Below, piece by piece: positions 32,974 through 42,800 of a DNA stretch of 64,000 nucleotides (positions are counted from its first letter, which is position 1; every line of letters starts with the position of its first letter). Origin of the DNA: Cryptomeria japonica (taxonomy: Eukaryota; Streptophyta; Pinopsida; Cupressales; Cupressaceae); NCBI RefSeq assembly GCF_030272615.1, contig NC_081415.1, positions 505,251,373 through 505,315,372 on the forward strand, in the 5' to 3' direction. The translations under genes were made by a program, and so were the position numbers. Under the pieces are notes generated by a model. That model worked only from the letters and a program-made list of their open reading frames with translations. It was not told the DNA's origin and made no database searches.

Positions 32974-34647
32974 GGGTGAGCAAATACCCTTTTCAATTTT
33001 GGCATAGGGACTGATTCTAGTCCATTAGGTTGTCTATTTTGGAGCTTGGAGTGCATTTTGTTTTCTTTTTGGAGTGCAATTTTTTGGCAAGACTTACCCT
33101 GATGACACCGCCAACATGTGGAGTGCAACCATCGGCTATCAAAACAACGTGTTTCACCCTATTCCAATGCCCCGATGAGTCTGTGTAAGACCGGAGTGGA
33201 CCCATCGGCTATCGGCAAGACTGTTTTCTACCTACCCTGATAGCCCGATGAAGTCGCTAGCGGTTGGAGCGAGTCAAAGTGGAACCATCGACTATCGAAG
33301 GAAGTGTTTTCCACCTACCTTGATGAGCCAATGAGGTCACCAGTGGAGTGGAGTGAGTTCGGAAGCAGCCATCAGCTATCGACATAACTAGTTTTTGTGT
33401 CGCCCGATAACCTGATGGGAAAGCATACGCTTTGGAGCGCACCATCAGCCATCAGTAGGAGGTGTTTTAGGCTATGCCGATAACCCAATGGGAAAGCATT
33501 ATGTTGGGAGCACACCATCGGTCATCGGTAAGAGTGTTTTAATGCTACTCCGATGACCTGATGGAAACCAATGAGGAAGTGCGCAATTGGTAAAATATCA
33601 TCGGACATCGGAGTAATTGTTTTGAGGCTAATCCGATGACCTGATAGAAAGGGAAGTGAGTTGTAAACTGCCATTGGATGTCGGTGTAAGTGATTTGGTG
33701 CTAACCCGATGACCCGATAAGGAAAGCGATGCTAACCCGATGAAAATGAAAAGATAGTTACAGCAGGAAACCGATTGTGTCGAGTTCGATCTCGTCCATT
33801 AGGGATGTTTCATGACATGTCGTAGAGGCTATAGAAGACCCAATGGGCATTTTGTAAAGAGGTTAGAAGGAGGTTGGATAGGTGGAACAAAGAGCATCTT
33901 TTGAATAGCAATTTGAAAACCATTTTCTGGTTTCTTTTCTCAGAGTTCAATTTGACTTTGTAAACTGTACATAATGGCTTAAATCTTTAAAATGCAAGTG
34001 TAGATAGAGTAGATGTTTCTTTTCTGCGTTTTTTGAGTTCCAGTTTTGAAGTCGTGTCAAGCCCGGCTCTATAGATAATGTTGTCTTTATGTTCCTAATT
34101 TTTGTTGGTGTCAAGTAGTATAAACATGGCTCTGTCTTGAATCTCCATCGTGGGATCCACACGACCATTGGAGGTTGTCAAGAAGAGCCATCCATGTATA
34201 CTAGAGTTATATTTGTAGTAGACTAGGGAGTGGCATTGGTTGTTTCAGCAGACTGTCCCTAGGCGAGCTTGATGATAGCCCGGTTAGGTATCAGTGACCA
34301 AGAGGAATCACTTGCAGGGTAGACTGGAGTCTAGGCTGTTAGCCTCAGACTAGGGGAAGATGGGATCAAAGGGAGAGAAGATCCAAGCATGAGGAGGAAA
34401 ATAACTTAGTAGAATTTGTAGGTATAATCCATGGTAGAGCAAACCCTACAAGGTGTCTGGTTAGTTACAGTGGAATAGTGAGTTGGTGGATTTACGAAAG
34501 TGAATTCACAAAGAGTAGAGTAATAACCCTCGGTAGAGATGACCTAGAGTGGAATAGGGGAATTGAGAGGAGTATTCCCAGGATAGGCTAGTAAAAGGCC
34601 TTGGAGTGAGTCAAGCTAACTCAAGCAATCTAGGGTCCGCCCTATCA
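32956..34647 (+). repeat. 3' LTR of chromovirus D
   Basis: Begins TGGTGCAAG right after the purine tract GGGGAGTA (32948-32955), which follows a T run, the usual layout of a plus-strand primer. It ends CCCTATCA, 1692 bases. About 33100-33740 is an array of hairpin-forming units. The alternative start at 33398 (where similarity to the left LTR begins) lacks a purine tract and is less likely. Confidence 0.8.
33100..33740. repeat. Tandem array of about eight 75 bp inverted-repeat units in LTR D
   Basis: Each unit pairs CCATCGGCCATCGG (or variant) with CCGATGACCCGATGG about 30-35 bases later; the two are near reverse complements. Between them is GTGTTTTA-GGCTA. The left LTR holds the last four or so units (27021-27375). 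Confidence 0.8.
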
Positions 34648-35082
34648 TTTATCCTCGGTTGTATCATATTCTAGTACAATGTCCCTATTTCCACCATCAC
34701 AGATAACGAACGTCCTTTCAAGAACCTTGATGTTTGTGAGCTCTGTGATAAATTCCATATCCAAGACACTTCTCCATTTCATACTTCCCTCAAGGTAATG
34801 GTCAAGCTGACACTTCTTAATTAAACCATCCTTAAAATCCTTAAAAAGATAGTCAATAAAGTTGACCATGATTGGCACATTTGACTCAACCCTTCCTTGT
34901 AAGTATACCGCATCAGTAAAGAGAAATAATTTGTCATATGGTGAAAACCAATTCAGTGGTGTTTTGGGAAAGTACCATGGTGAAAACCGGGCAACCGGCG
35001 GCATGTGTAGTGACTTCGCTCCTCCCTCCTTTAAGATTCCATTTGACCATTCCATCTTGTATCCATAATTTAAAAAAATCAC
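34645..35082 (-). pseudogene. Unknown ORF truncated by the chromovirus D LTR
   Basis: A 145-codon open frame with no known domain. It contains H-M-P-P-V-A-R-F-S-P-W-Y-F, then W-F-S-P-Y-D-K-L-F-L-F-T-D, and D-M-E-F-I-T-E-L. Its first codon is GTG, not ATG, and a TAG lies five codons upstream, so this is an inner piece of a longer protein. Its stop codon is made by the last three bases of the LTR (34645-34647), showing that the LTR cut the frame. Composition is like other TE-borne proteins, but I do not recognise the family and cannot exclude a host exon. Confidence 0.55.
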
Positions 35083-35989
35083 CTTAGAGTAAACCTAACA
35101 TCCCTACCATGGCTTGCTATTGTTCTATCATATTGTATCTTCCCATAATACCCTTCCATAATTAAAAAAATTCCATCTTGCTTCACCCATAATAAATTGG
35201 TCCTATCCCTACTTGGGGGCATCTCCTTGACCTAGTATTGGAATTGAATCCTTGATACCACATGTTATGAGGAAATTATTTTTCTACCTTCTCACACATT
35301 CACAATCCATAATAAAATTTCACTTGCACCACCTATCCACAATAAAACATCCATTTCTAAGATTAGAGAAAATTTGGACAAACAAACATGCAATAATGAT
35401 CTTTAACTAAATAATCTTTTCAATAAGATATAAACTTTACATAATGATGCTATTGTTGAAATAATATTTTGACATTACCTATCCTCTATCGGGACAAATC
35501 AAATTCTGGCAAGAATCATACATATATTGCAAGAAGATCTAAATTTGGCTATTTTGTTTTAGGTTGAGTCTTGGTTTTATTTGATTTGATCTTTTGTGGC
35601 AGGTTTCTTATGCTACTTGAGAATGCCTTTGACTAGAGGAACAAGGATGGGGCATGGTTACTTGGTTTATTTTTGTGGATTATTCTCTATTAATACTATG
35701 AATTGTCTTAGGACATGATTGTCTATGATGATCAGAGACCCATGAGTCTAGTGTGAAAAAGGAGACTCTATGCAAATCTCCCTACTCACTAACTAGGAGA
35801 TACCACAAACTCATATAACTACCGATAATAGAGAGCATCCTATCCTATCAAGAAGCTAAATAAAGTTATCAATTGGAAACAAAAGGAATTATGCAATACT
35901 TTCATGGAGAAAAAACGCTATGGCTATATGTCTTCAATTTCTTTGGCTATATGTCTTCAATTTCTTTGGTTGTATTTACAAATTCAAAA
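35083..35989. other. Decayed sequence, with a 25 bp duplication
   Basis: No gene recognised. A duplicated GGCTATATGTCTTC...TTTGG unit occurs at about 35920-35970. The right end may be further decayed copia pol, since RNase H follows. Confidence 0.35.
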
Positions 35990-36480
35990 TAGAGTGGTAA
36001 TATAGATGATAAAAAAAATATTAGTGGTTATGTTGTAAACTTGGATTAGGTCCTATTATATGGTTGTAACAAAAATAAACACTTGCCTCATTGTATTCAT
36101 GTGTTCAGCAAAATATAAAGTAGCAAAAGAGGCATAACAATTAGATTCAAAATATTTTATTTGAGCTTGGTTTTCCACAAAATTATGTTACTACTATGTA
36201 TTATGATAATCAAAGTACCATATAGGTTGCAAGCAATCTAATTTTTTGTGCTAAAACAAAGCATATTGAGATTTGTGCTCACTATATTCAAAATTTAGTT
36301 CAAGCAACTATTATCAATCTCCAATTTTGTCCAAGTGGAGAACAAGCAACTAATATGTTTACTAAGAGTGTGATTTAAGCCAAATTTTTGAAATTATGAG
36401 GAATGCATGTTACATTAGAAGTGAACATTGAGTGGGGATACTCATATAATGTTCCCTCTGATTTGTATATTCTTTGTATT
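35990..36480 (+). pseudogene. Ty1/copia RNase H C-terminus
   Basis: One frame, with stops, reads D-D-K-K-N-I-S-G-Y-V, then Y-D-N-Q-S-T-I, then K-T-K-H-I-E-I, and F-C-P-S-G-E-Q-A-T-N-M-F-T-K, then A-K-F-L-K-L. These are the conserved last blocks of a copia polyprotein, including the Asp of the D-N-Q-S motif. RT and integrase are not recognisable to the left. A polypurine tract follows directly, so this is the natural 3' end. Confidence 0.85.
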
Positions 36481-36495
36481 GTTTTAGCTAATCTT

Positions 36496-36504
36496 AAGGG
36501 GGTA
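36496..36504 (+). other. Polypurine tract and start of a copia 3' LTR
   Basis: AAGGGGGTA, directly followed by TGTTAAGG at 36505, the probable first bases of the 3' LTR. The right end of that LTR cannot be placed because no partner copy is present. Confidence 0.6.
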
Positions 36505-38087
36505 TGTTAAGGAAAAGAAAGGTTGTCTCGAAGAGGACTTTTCTCTAGTCTTCCATAAAGTAAGAACATTCCAAAAAAAATTAATAAAAAATAAGAATGT
36601 AGAATCCTCAAAACAAAACAAAAATCCAAAATTTAGATCTTACAATAGAAATATGGTAGTGTTCATTGCAAACAACACCACTATACATTGCATTGGGTTA
36701 AATGTATTGAAAGCTACATCAATTTAATTGTTTGATTTAACTATTTAACATTGTTTTTTCTTTTGTATAGCTTTTCTTTTGTTGTCATTTGTTTGTGTTT
36801 TGGGCCTACTTTACATGACCATCTACTCGCGCTAAAATTGGTCGACTTGGGGATAGAATTGATCAAAGACTACTAGACTTATTACCTTAATGGTTTTATG
36901 ATTGAATGGGTTAAAAAACTCAAGTTCAAGGAGGAGTTTGTTAACAACATCAACCCAAAGATTGAGAGCAATAATAGCCCAAAAAATGATATCTCTAGTA
37001 TGTAAGTTGATTTTTTTTAATTCTTTTAAAACTCATCATGTTATGGGTGAATTTATATGTAAAAACACAAGCCTATGACTCAAGCAAGATCATGGTATTA
37101 GGCCAAGGAAGGATCTAAATGAGAAGGGGCAGGCAAAAGATAACATTGTCACCTTCTAGAAATACAAACAAGAAATTCTAGAATCAAAGCACCCTTTCAA
37201 GGATATGACGACATTTTTTTTTTTTAAAGGAAAACTATGATATTAGGAGCATGAACCTCTACCTTCTGATTATAATCTAGGATCAAATTCATAGTTCTTT
37301 TCAAAATTCAAATAGAATATTAATCAACATCTAAGGAGAAAAAAGTGATTTGGCCAAGTATATTTCCTCATTTGAGACAAATTCCTTTGACCTAAGTATC
37401 CTCTACTAAGGCTCCATGGTCTCCTTCCCTATATACTCTACAATCACAAGCTCACTCTTCTCAAGTCTCAGTCCCCCACTACTCATCAACATCAACATTT
37501 GGGTATTGCAAGGGATGCTCATTAAAAGCAACATCTAATAACTAACTCTCCAAGAGAATATGAAAAATCTTTAGAGACAAGCAATCTCACCTACATTATT
37601 TGGGTCACTATAACAACTAGAGATTTCATTTCCTTCACAATTTAAAAGGTGAATAAGGGGGTTATTATCCTCACCAAACTAGATGTCAAGAAGCGTAGAA
37701 TCATGCTGAGTAGGCTCGTTGGGTTCAAAGAAGATATGTAAGTTGATCATCACCATGAGTTAAGACACTTCTAGTACAAAATTGTTGCATATAAAATAAC
37801 AAAGTGTTCTAAAGCAATAGCTCCTTCCATAATAAACAACACAAGTGCATCTCTCCCTCTTCCTCTTACTTTTCCTCCTATTGTGTCCACCTCCCATATA
37901 TCTACTATTTCAACTTCTCTCCTCCCTTTACTAATGCTAATGACCACCATACTTTGAGAAAATCTTGAGTTAATCACTTTGCTTCAAATTGCTTCGACCT
38001 TAATTGTATTCAAAAAATTTAATTCTTTGGGCCTCATTTTACAACTTTTGCAATCATCACTTGTCTTGGCCCCATTATACATATCTT
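36505..38087. other. Copia 3' LTR start, then unassigned decayed DNA
   Basis: The first few hundred bases are likely the copia LTR. After about 36840 a frame with stops is seen, but nothing I can name. This sequence continues beyond element E at 42801. Confidence 0.3.
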
Positions 38088-38092
38088 CTTAC

Positions 38093-39388
38093 TATTGGAA
38101 ATATGCCTCGAATTGTCCTGACCAGTGTTCGGGTTGATCAGAGTAACCTATCCCATTAGAAAAGTTGTCGGTTTGATTCTTACAAATGGACCGGTGGAAT
38201 CCTCTTCTTGTGATCGGCTATCGGGTGAGAAAGTTGAGTAGATCTGATGGTCGGGCGAAAACATCCAATGGTTGTCGCTATACCATGATGGGAAACTGCT
38301 CGTTGGAATATCCCTTGTGATATGGCGACTAAGTGATGGGTCCCGACAAGAGAACACTCAAGCGAAGTTAACTGGTCAGCAAGTCCAGGATGATCTGACG
38401 GTGATCAAGGTTGATCCAACAATGATCGCTAGGTCACGATGGGAAACTGCTCGTTGGAATTTCCCTCGTGACATGGCGACCAAGTGGTGGGACCTGGCAG
38501 GTGAACGACTCAGGCGAGTTAAAGGCTAAGTAGATTGCAGATGATCGGACGGCAATCGCAGAAGATCTAACGGTGGTCACTAGGTGGCTATGGGAAATTG
38601 CTCGTTAGAATATCCATCATGGCCCAGTGACAAAGAAGAATTCCAGGCGGATAGTGAGGTCATGCTAATATGTCAGAGTAGGGACTTGGAACCAATCAGG
38701 GGGTGCCACATGGTAGAGCGCAGAGAGAAAGATCGGACGTTTAAGATAGTTGATTTTTTGTCTTCCTTATACCCAATGGAATTGTCTTCGACGATCAGGT
38801 TGATGTCGCCTGGACTGAAGACTAGTAGGCGGACACTTGAAATTTTTATGTAGGTGTATTTGAATACAAACCGACCCATCTTCTGGATGAATGTGGGATA
38901 ATATATTTTCCACGAATTCATGATTGGATAGGTCATTACTGGATGGTTATGCTCCAAGGCCGATTGGTTTGGCAGAAGGCGGTTGCCAGAGATGTAACCG
39001 ATGAGTAGATGGGTGTGCATAAATACTGTGGTGGTAGCCGAAGAGAAAAGATGGAAGTTGTAGAAGCCGAGCCGAGTAGAGGTGTCTGCATGTTGTGTGA
39101 ACAGAGTTCTGAGAACACAGTCCATAAAAGAGGATCTTAGTACTTTATTGTAACCGTGTTGTTTACTGAATAAAGGGATCTCTTTTTTGTGGTGGGTTTT
39201 TTACCCGTAAGGGTTTTCCCACGTATATCTGATGTCTTTCTCTAGTGCTATTTTGTCTGGTTAATCTTAATCTTTTGTCTATGTTTTATCTTAATGTATT
39301 GCAAACTAAAATTAAAATACTTCCTTGCTTGCAAATCCCCTTAGAATTGATGTGAGGAGATCATTTTTCGTGCATTGATTTCCTTACA
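38093..39388 (+). repeat. 5' LTR of element E
   Basis: 1296 bases. The first bases are TATTGG where the partner has TGTTGG. Contains three units of about 150 bases around GGGAAACTGCTCGTTGGAAT (38290, 38440, 38591). Probable TATA box CATAAATA at 39018-39025 and AATAAA polyadenylation signal at about 39169. Ends TTCCTTACA. Confidence 0.93.
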
Positions 39389-39390
39389 AG

Positions 39391-39401
39391 TGGTATCAGA
39401 G
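39391..39401 (+). other. Primer-binding site of element E
   Basis: TGGTATCAGAG, two bases after the LTR end; matches the initiator tRNA-Met site without mismatch. Confidence 0.93.
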
Positions 39402-39498
39402 TCATTTAGTTGTGTTATCCTTATCGAATAGGGTTGGTTTGTGTCAAATATGTTTTCAATGGGAGTCTGGCAGAGTTTTTTTTTGTTTGCAGATTGAG

Positions 39499-40290
39499 AT
39501 GGCACTCACTCCTAGACGAGTGGAGATTAAGAAGTTCAATGGTTCAAACTTTGAGTTGTGGAAACTCAAGATGGAAGATTTGCTAGTTGATCGAGATCTG
39601 TGGGTTGTTGTGTCTGGAAAAAAACCTTCAGGCATGAAGCAAGAAGACTGGGATCTTGTAGATAGAAAAACCGAAGGATTGATCACACTCTGTTTGGCAG
39701 ACTCTGTTCTGTTAAATGTTCATGAGGAAAAGACTGCACATTTTTTGTGGAAGAAACTTGGAGATATTTATCAGGGGAAATCTTTGTTAAACAAGTTGTT
39801 CTTGAGGAAGAAGTTGTATTCCTTGAAGATGGACGAGGGTACATCTATTGTAGATCATCTGAATGTTTTCAACATGATGGTTGCTCAACTAACCTCCGTG
39901 GGAGTCAAGATTGATGACGAGGATCGATGTATGCTTATGTTGTGTTCTCTGCCTGACACATGGGATCATCTAGTAATGGCCATTGGGAGTACAACAACCA
40001 CTTTCAAGATAGAAGAAGTGGTTGCTTCATTTCTATCAGAAGAAACACAAAGGAAATCTTCTAAAATGGTCAAGAAGGCCCTTGTTTTTTGTGGCAAGAC
40101 AGAGGACAAGAAGTCTAAATCCAAGTCAAAGGATAGTTCTGCTCCTGGAAAGAATTCCAAAGCGAAATGTTGGAACTGTGGGCAGGTTGGTCACATTCAG
40201 AAGGATTGCAAAGTGAAGAAGAAGAAGAAAGAAAACAAGAGTTCTTCAGATTCTAGGTCCTCGCAGAATGAGGATGGAGATGCCTTCTGA
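39499..40290 (+). CDS. Copia gag protein, intact frame
   Basis: Capsid/nucleocapsid protein of 263 residues that would assemble cytoplasmic particles. The start at 39499 (M-A-L-T-P-R-R) is chosen because family proteins begin shortly before the K-F-N-G-S-N-F-E-L-W-K motif; an in-frame ATG at 39412 would add 29 untypical residues. The UBN2/gag-polypeptide domain covers about residues 10-180 (W-K-L-K-M, L-W-K-K-L-G-D-I-Y, L-C-S-L-P-D-T-W-D). A Lys/Ser-rich linker leads to one zinc knuckle C-W-N-C-G-Q-V-G-H-I-Q-K-D-C at residues 224-237. It ends at TGA 40288-40290 with A-A-L-A-S-Q following in frame, as at a normal gag-pol border, but the protease site is absent. Confidence 0.93.
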   Translation: MALTPRRVEIKKFNGSNFELWKLKMEDLLVDRDLWVVVSGKKPSGMKQEDWDLVDRKTEGLITLCLADSVLLNVHEEKTAHFLWKKLGDIYQGKSLLNKLFLRKKLYSLKMDEGTSIVDHLNVFNMMVAQLTSVGVKIDDEDRCMLMLCSLPDTWDHLVMAIGSTTTTFKIEEVVASFLSEETQRKSSKMVKKALVFCGKTEDKKSKSKSKDSSAPGKNSKAKCWNCGQVGHIQKDCKVKKKKKENKSSSDSRSSQNEDGDAF

Positions 40291-41500
40291 GCCGCTTTGG
40301 CAAGTCAGACATCTATTGATGTCTGGTTCAATCTTCATGAAGAAGATGTTTATCATGATGTCATGTAAGACTAGGTACCATGAGTCTTTGGCAATGATGC
40401 TTATTCATCATTTGATGGTGGATGATCTTCATGTGACTAAAGATGCTAACATCTTGAGGATTCATGAGTCCTTGGTAGAGATGTTGTTTACGTCATATTT
40501 TGACATGTTTTCCTTAGGATGTGTTATATTATGTCTAGGTACACTCTTGAGATACATTTAGAGTTTTTTGACATAATATGGTTATGTTCATACAGAGCAT
40601 GTAATCTCTTTGGAAGAGATGTTTTAGATCATGTTTGTCATGTTTATATTCCTGATTCTGTAGTTGGAAGTTTGACAATGATCTAGTTTTTGTTTATGTA
40701 TTTTGAGTACATTGATCATATTGTTTGATACTTCATGATAATGTGATTATGCATTTGGAGGTTGGCATGTGTTGATCAGTTACAGGGTGCTCATAGATAC
40801 ATGGAAACAGAGATGGTGCTATCTTTCTCTTGTGGCTAGAGATGTTTGTGTTGGAATGATTAATAGGTCCAACTGAAATGCATTCATCTGTTATAACACA
40901 GTTGACATTTTAGAGGTGGATGTAGAAGGGCATGGTACAGGGTGTTGTGAAGACTTGCTTGCGGGTTCTTTGTTTCCAGTTAGTATTGAGAAATCTCTTG
41001 GTACAAAGATTATCTCTTCTATGAGATGTTGTAAACGGTTGACATTACATGTGTAGTGGGAGCTCCTTGTTGTGTATTGCATGTGGAGCTTGAGATTGTG
41101 AGTAACAGGTTATACATGTTAATGATCTCTTAAGGGTATGTGTAGTTGGATGTGCTAGCACTTGTTGTGGGTGCTATTCTAGCTATGTTGTAACAAATGT
41201 TTGTACATTCAGTTAGTTTTTGGATCATGAGTTTTGTGTGCTCAGGAGACAAAGTTGTAATTTTCTCAATGGATAGCTTCTATGTATGTCATGTGGCAGT
41301 GGTATGGTAGAAGGTGGAAGTATTCATGAAAGAGATGAGACTGCTCTGCATAGGTGCACATGTTAATTTCTTTTTCTTGATGGTTTCTGATCGAGTGGTA
41401 TATCAGCATTGATGGGCTTTAGAGGCGATGGTTCTCAGTGTAATCTGTAAGTGTTCGGCATGGTAGACAGGTCCAGTAAATTCCTCGGCAAGTGGGAGAT
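40291..41500 (+). other. Element E internal region without pol
   Basis: The first codons after the gag stop (A-A-L-A-S-Q-T-S-I-D-V-W-F) match the gag-protease border of copia elements, then the similarity ends where D-S-G-A should follow. The remaining 1.15 kb has many stops and no domain. The end holds the polypurine tract. Confidence 0.75.
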
Positions 41501-42795
41501 TGTTGGAAATATGCCTCAAATTATCTTGACCAGTGTTCGAGTTGATCGGAGTAACCTATCTCGTTAGAACAGCTATCAGTTTGACTCTTGCAAATGGACC
41601 GGTGGAATCCTCTTCTTGTGATCGGCTATCAGGTGAGAAAGTTGAGTAGATCTGATGGTCGGGCAAAAAGATCCAACGGCTATCGCTATACCGTGATGGG
41701 AAACTGCTCATTGGAATATCCCTCATGACATGGCGACTAAGTGATGGGTCCCAGCAAGGGAGCACTCAAGCGAAGTTAACTGGTGAGCAAGTCCAGGATG
41801 ATTGGACGGTGATCAAGGTTGATCCAACAGTGATCACTAGGTCGCGATGGGAAACTACTCGTTGGAATATCCCTCGCGACATGGCAACCAAGTGGTGGGA
41901 CCTAGCAAGCGAACGACTCAGGCGAGTTAAAGGCCAAGCAGATCGCAGATGATTGGACGGTGATCATAGAAGATTCAACGGTGGTCGCTAGGTCACGATG
42001 GGAAATTGCTAGTTAGAATATCCATCGTGACCCAGTGACAAAGAAGAATTCTGGGCGGATAGTGAGGTCGTGCTAAGATGTCAAAGTAGGGACTCGGAAC
42101 CAATCAGGGGGTGCCACGTGGTGGAGCGCAAAGAGAAAGATTGGATGTTCAGGATAGCTGATTGTTTGTCTTCCCTATACCCGATGGAATCACGTTCGGC
42201 AATTGGGTCGATGTCGCCTGGACCGAAGACTAGTAGGCGGACACTTGAAATGTTTTGTCGGTGTATTTGAATACAAACCGACCCGTCTTCTGGATGAATG
42301 TGGGATAATATTTTTTCCACAAATTCATGAATGGACAAGTTGTTACTGGACGGTTATGCTCCAAGGCCAATTGGTTTGGCAAACGGCGGTTGCCAGAGAT
42401 GTAACCGATGAGTAGATGGGTGTGCATAAATAATGTGGTGGTAGCCGAAGAGGAAAGATGGAAGTTGTAGAAGCCGAGCCGAGTAGAGGTGTCTGCATGT
42501 TGTGTGAACAGAGTTCTGAGAACAAAGTCCATAAAAGAGGATCTGAGTACTTTATTGTAACCGTGTTGTTTACTAAATAAAGGGATCTCTTTTTGGTGGT
42601 GGATTTTTTACTCGTAAGGGTTTTCCCACGTATATCTGATGTCTTTCTCTGGTGCTATTCTATCTGGTTAATCTTAATCTTATGTCTGTGTTTTATCTTA
42701 ATGTATTGCAAACTGAAATTAAAATACTTCCTTGCTTGCAAATCCCCTTAGAATATACGTTAGGAGAGTGTTTTCCGCACACTGCTTTCCTTATA
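41501..42795 (+). repeat. 3' LTR of element E
   Basis: Starts TGTTGGAAATATGCC, ends TTCCTTATA (final CA now TA), followed by the CTTAC duplicate. By eye, roughly one base in ten differs from the 5' LTR in the first 250 bases, mostly transitions. Confidence 0.93.
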
Positions 42796-42800
42796 CTTAC

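Larger units (their letters stand above)
27021..34647 (+). mobile_element. Chromovirus D: Ty3/gypsy element, 5' LTR truncated
   Basis: Plus-strand element with LTRs at 27021-28278 and 32956-34647, initiator tRNA-Met primer-binding site, gag, protease, RT, RNase H, integrase, chromodomain and a polypurine tract. Domain order and chromodomain place it with chromoviruses, but its LTR is unrelated to that of element A. The two sides are different sequences (a Ty3 gag to the left, an unknown ORF to the right) and no target duplication matches, so the left end is a rearrangement junction and not an insertion edge. Confidence 0.93.
38093..42795 (+). mobile_element. Element E: gag-only Ty1/copia retrotransposon
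   Basis: Complete element with 1.3 kb LTRs (38093-39388, 41501-42795), perfect CTTAC target duplicates (38088-38092, 42796-42800), an initiator tRNA-Met primer-binding site and a polypurine tract GTGGGAGAT (41492-41500). The 2.1 kb internal region has an open gag and no protease, integrase or RT. This fits the described class of terminal-repeat elements with only a gag (TR-GAG). It would need pol from a related copia element to move. Confidence 0.93.

Noticed and set aside
32956-33397. Extra internal region before a 3' LTR starting at 33398
   Set aside because: The purine tract GGGGAGTA lies before 32956 and none before 33398, and the hairpin array runs through the boundary, so the longer LTR is preferred.
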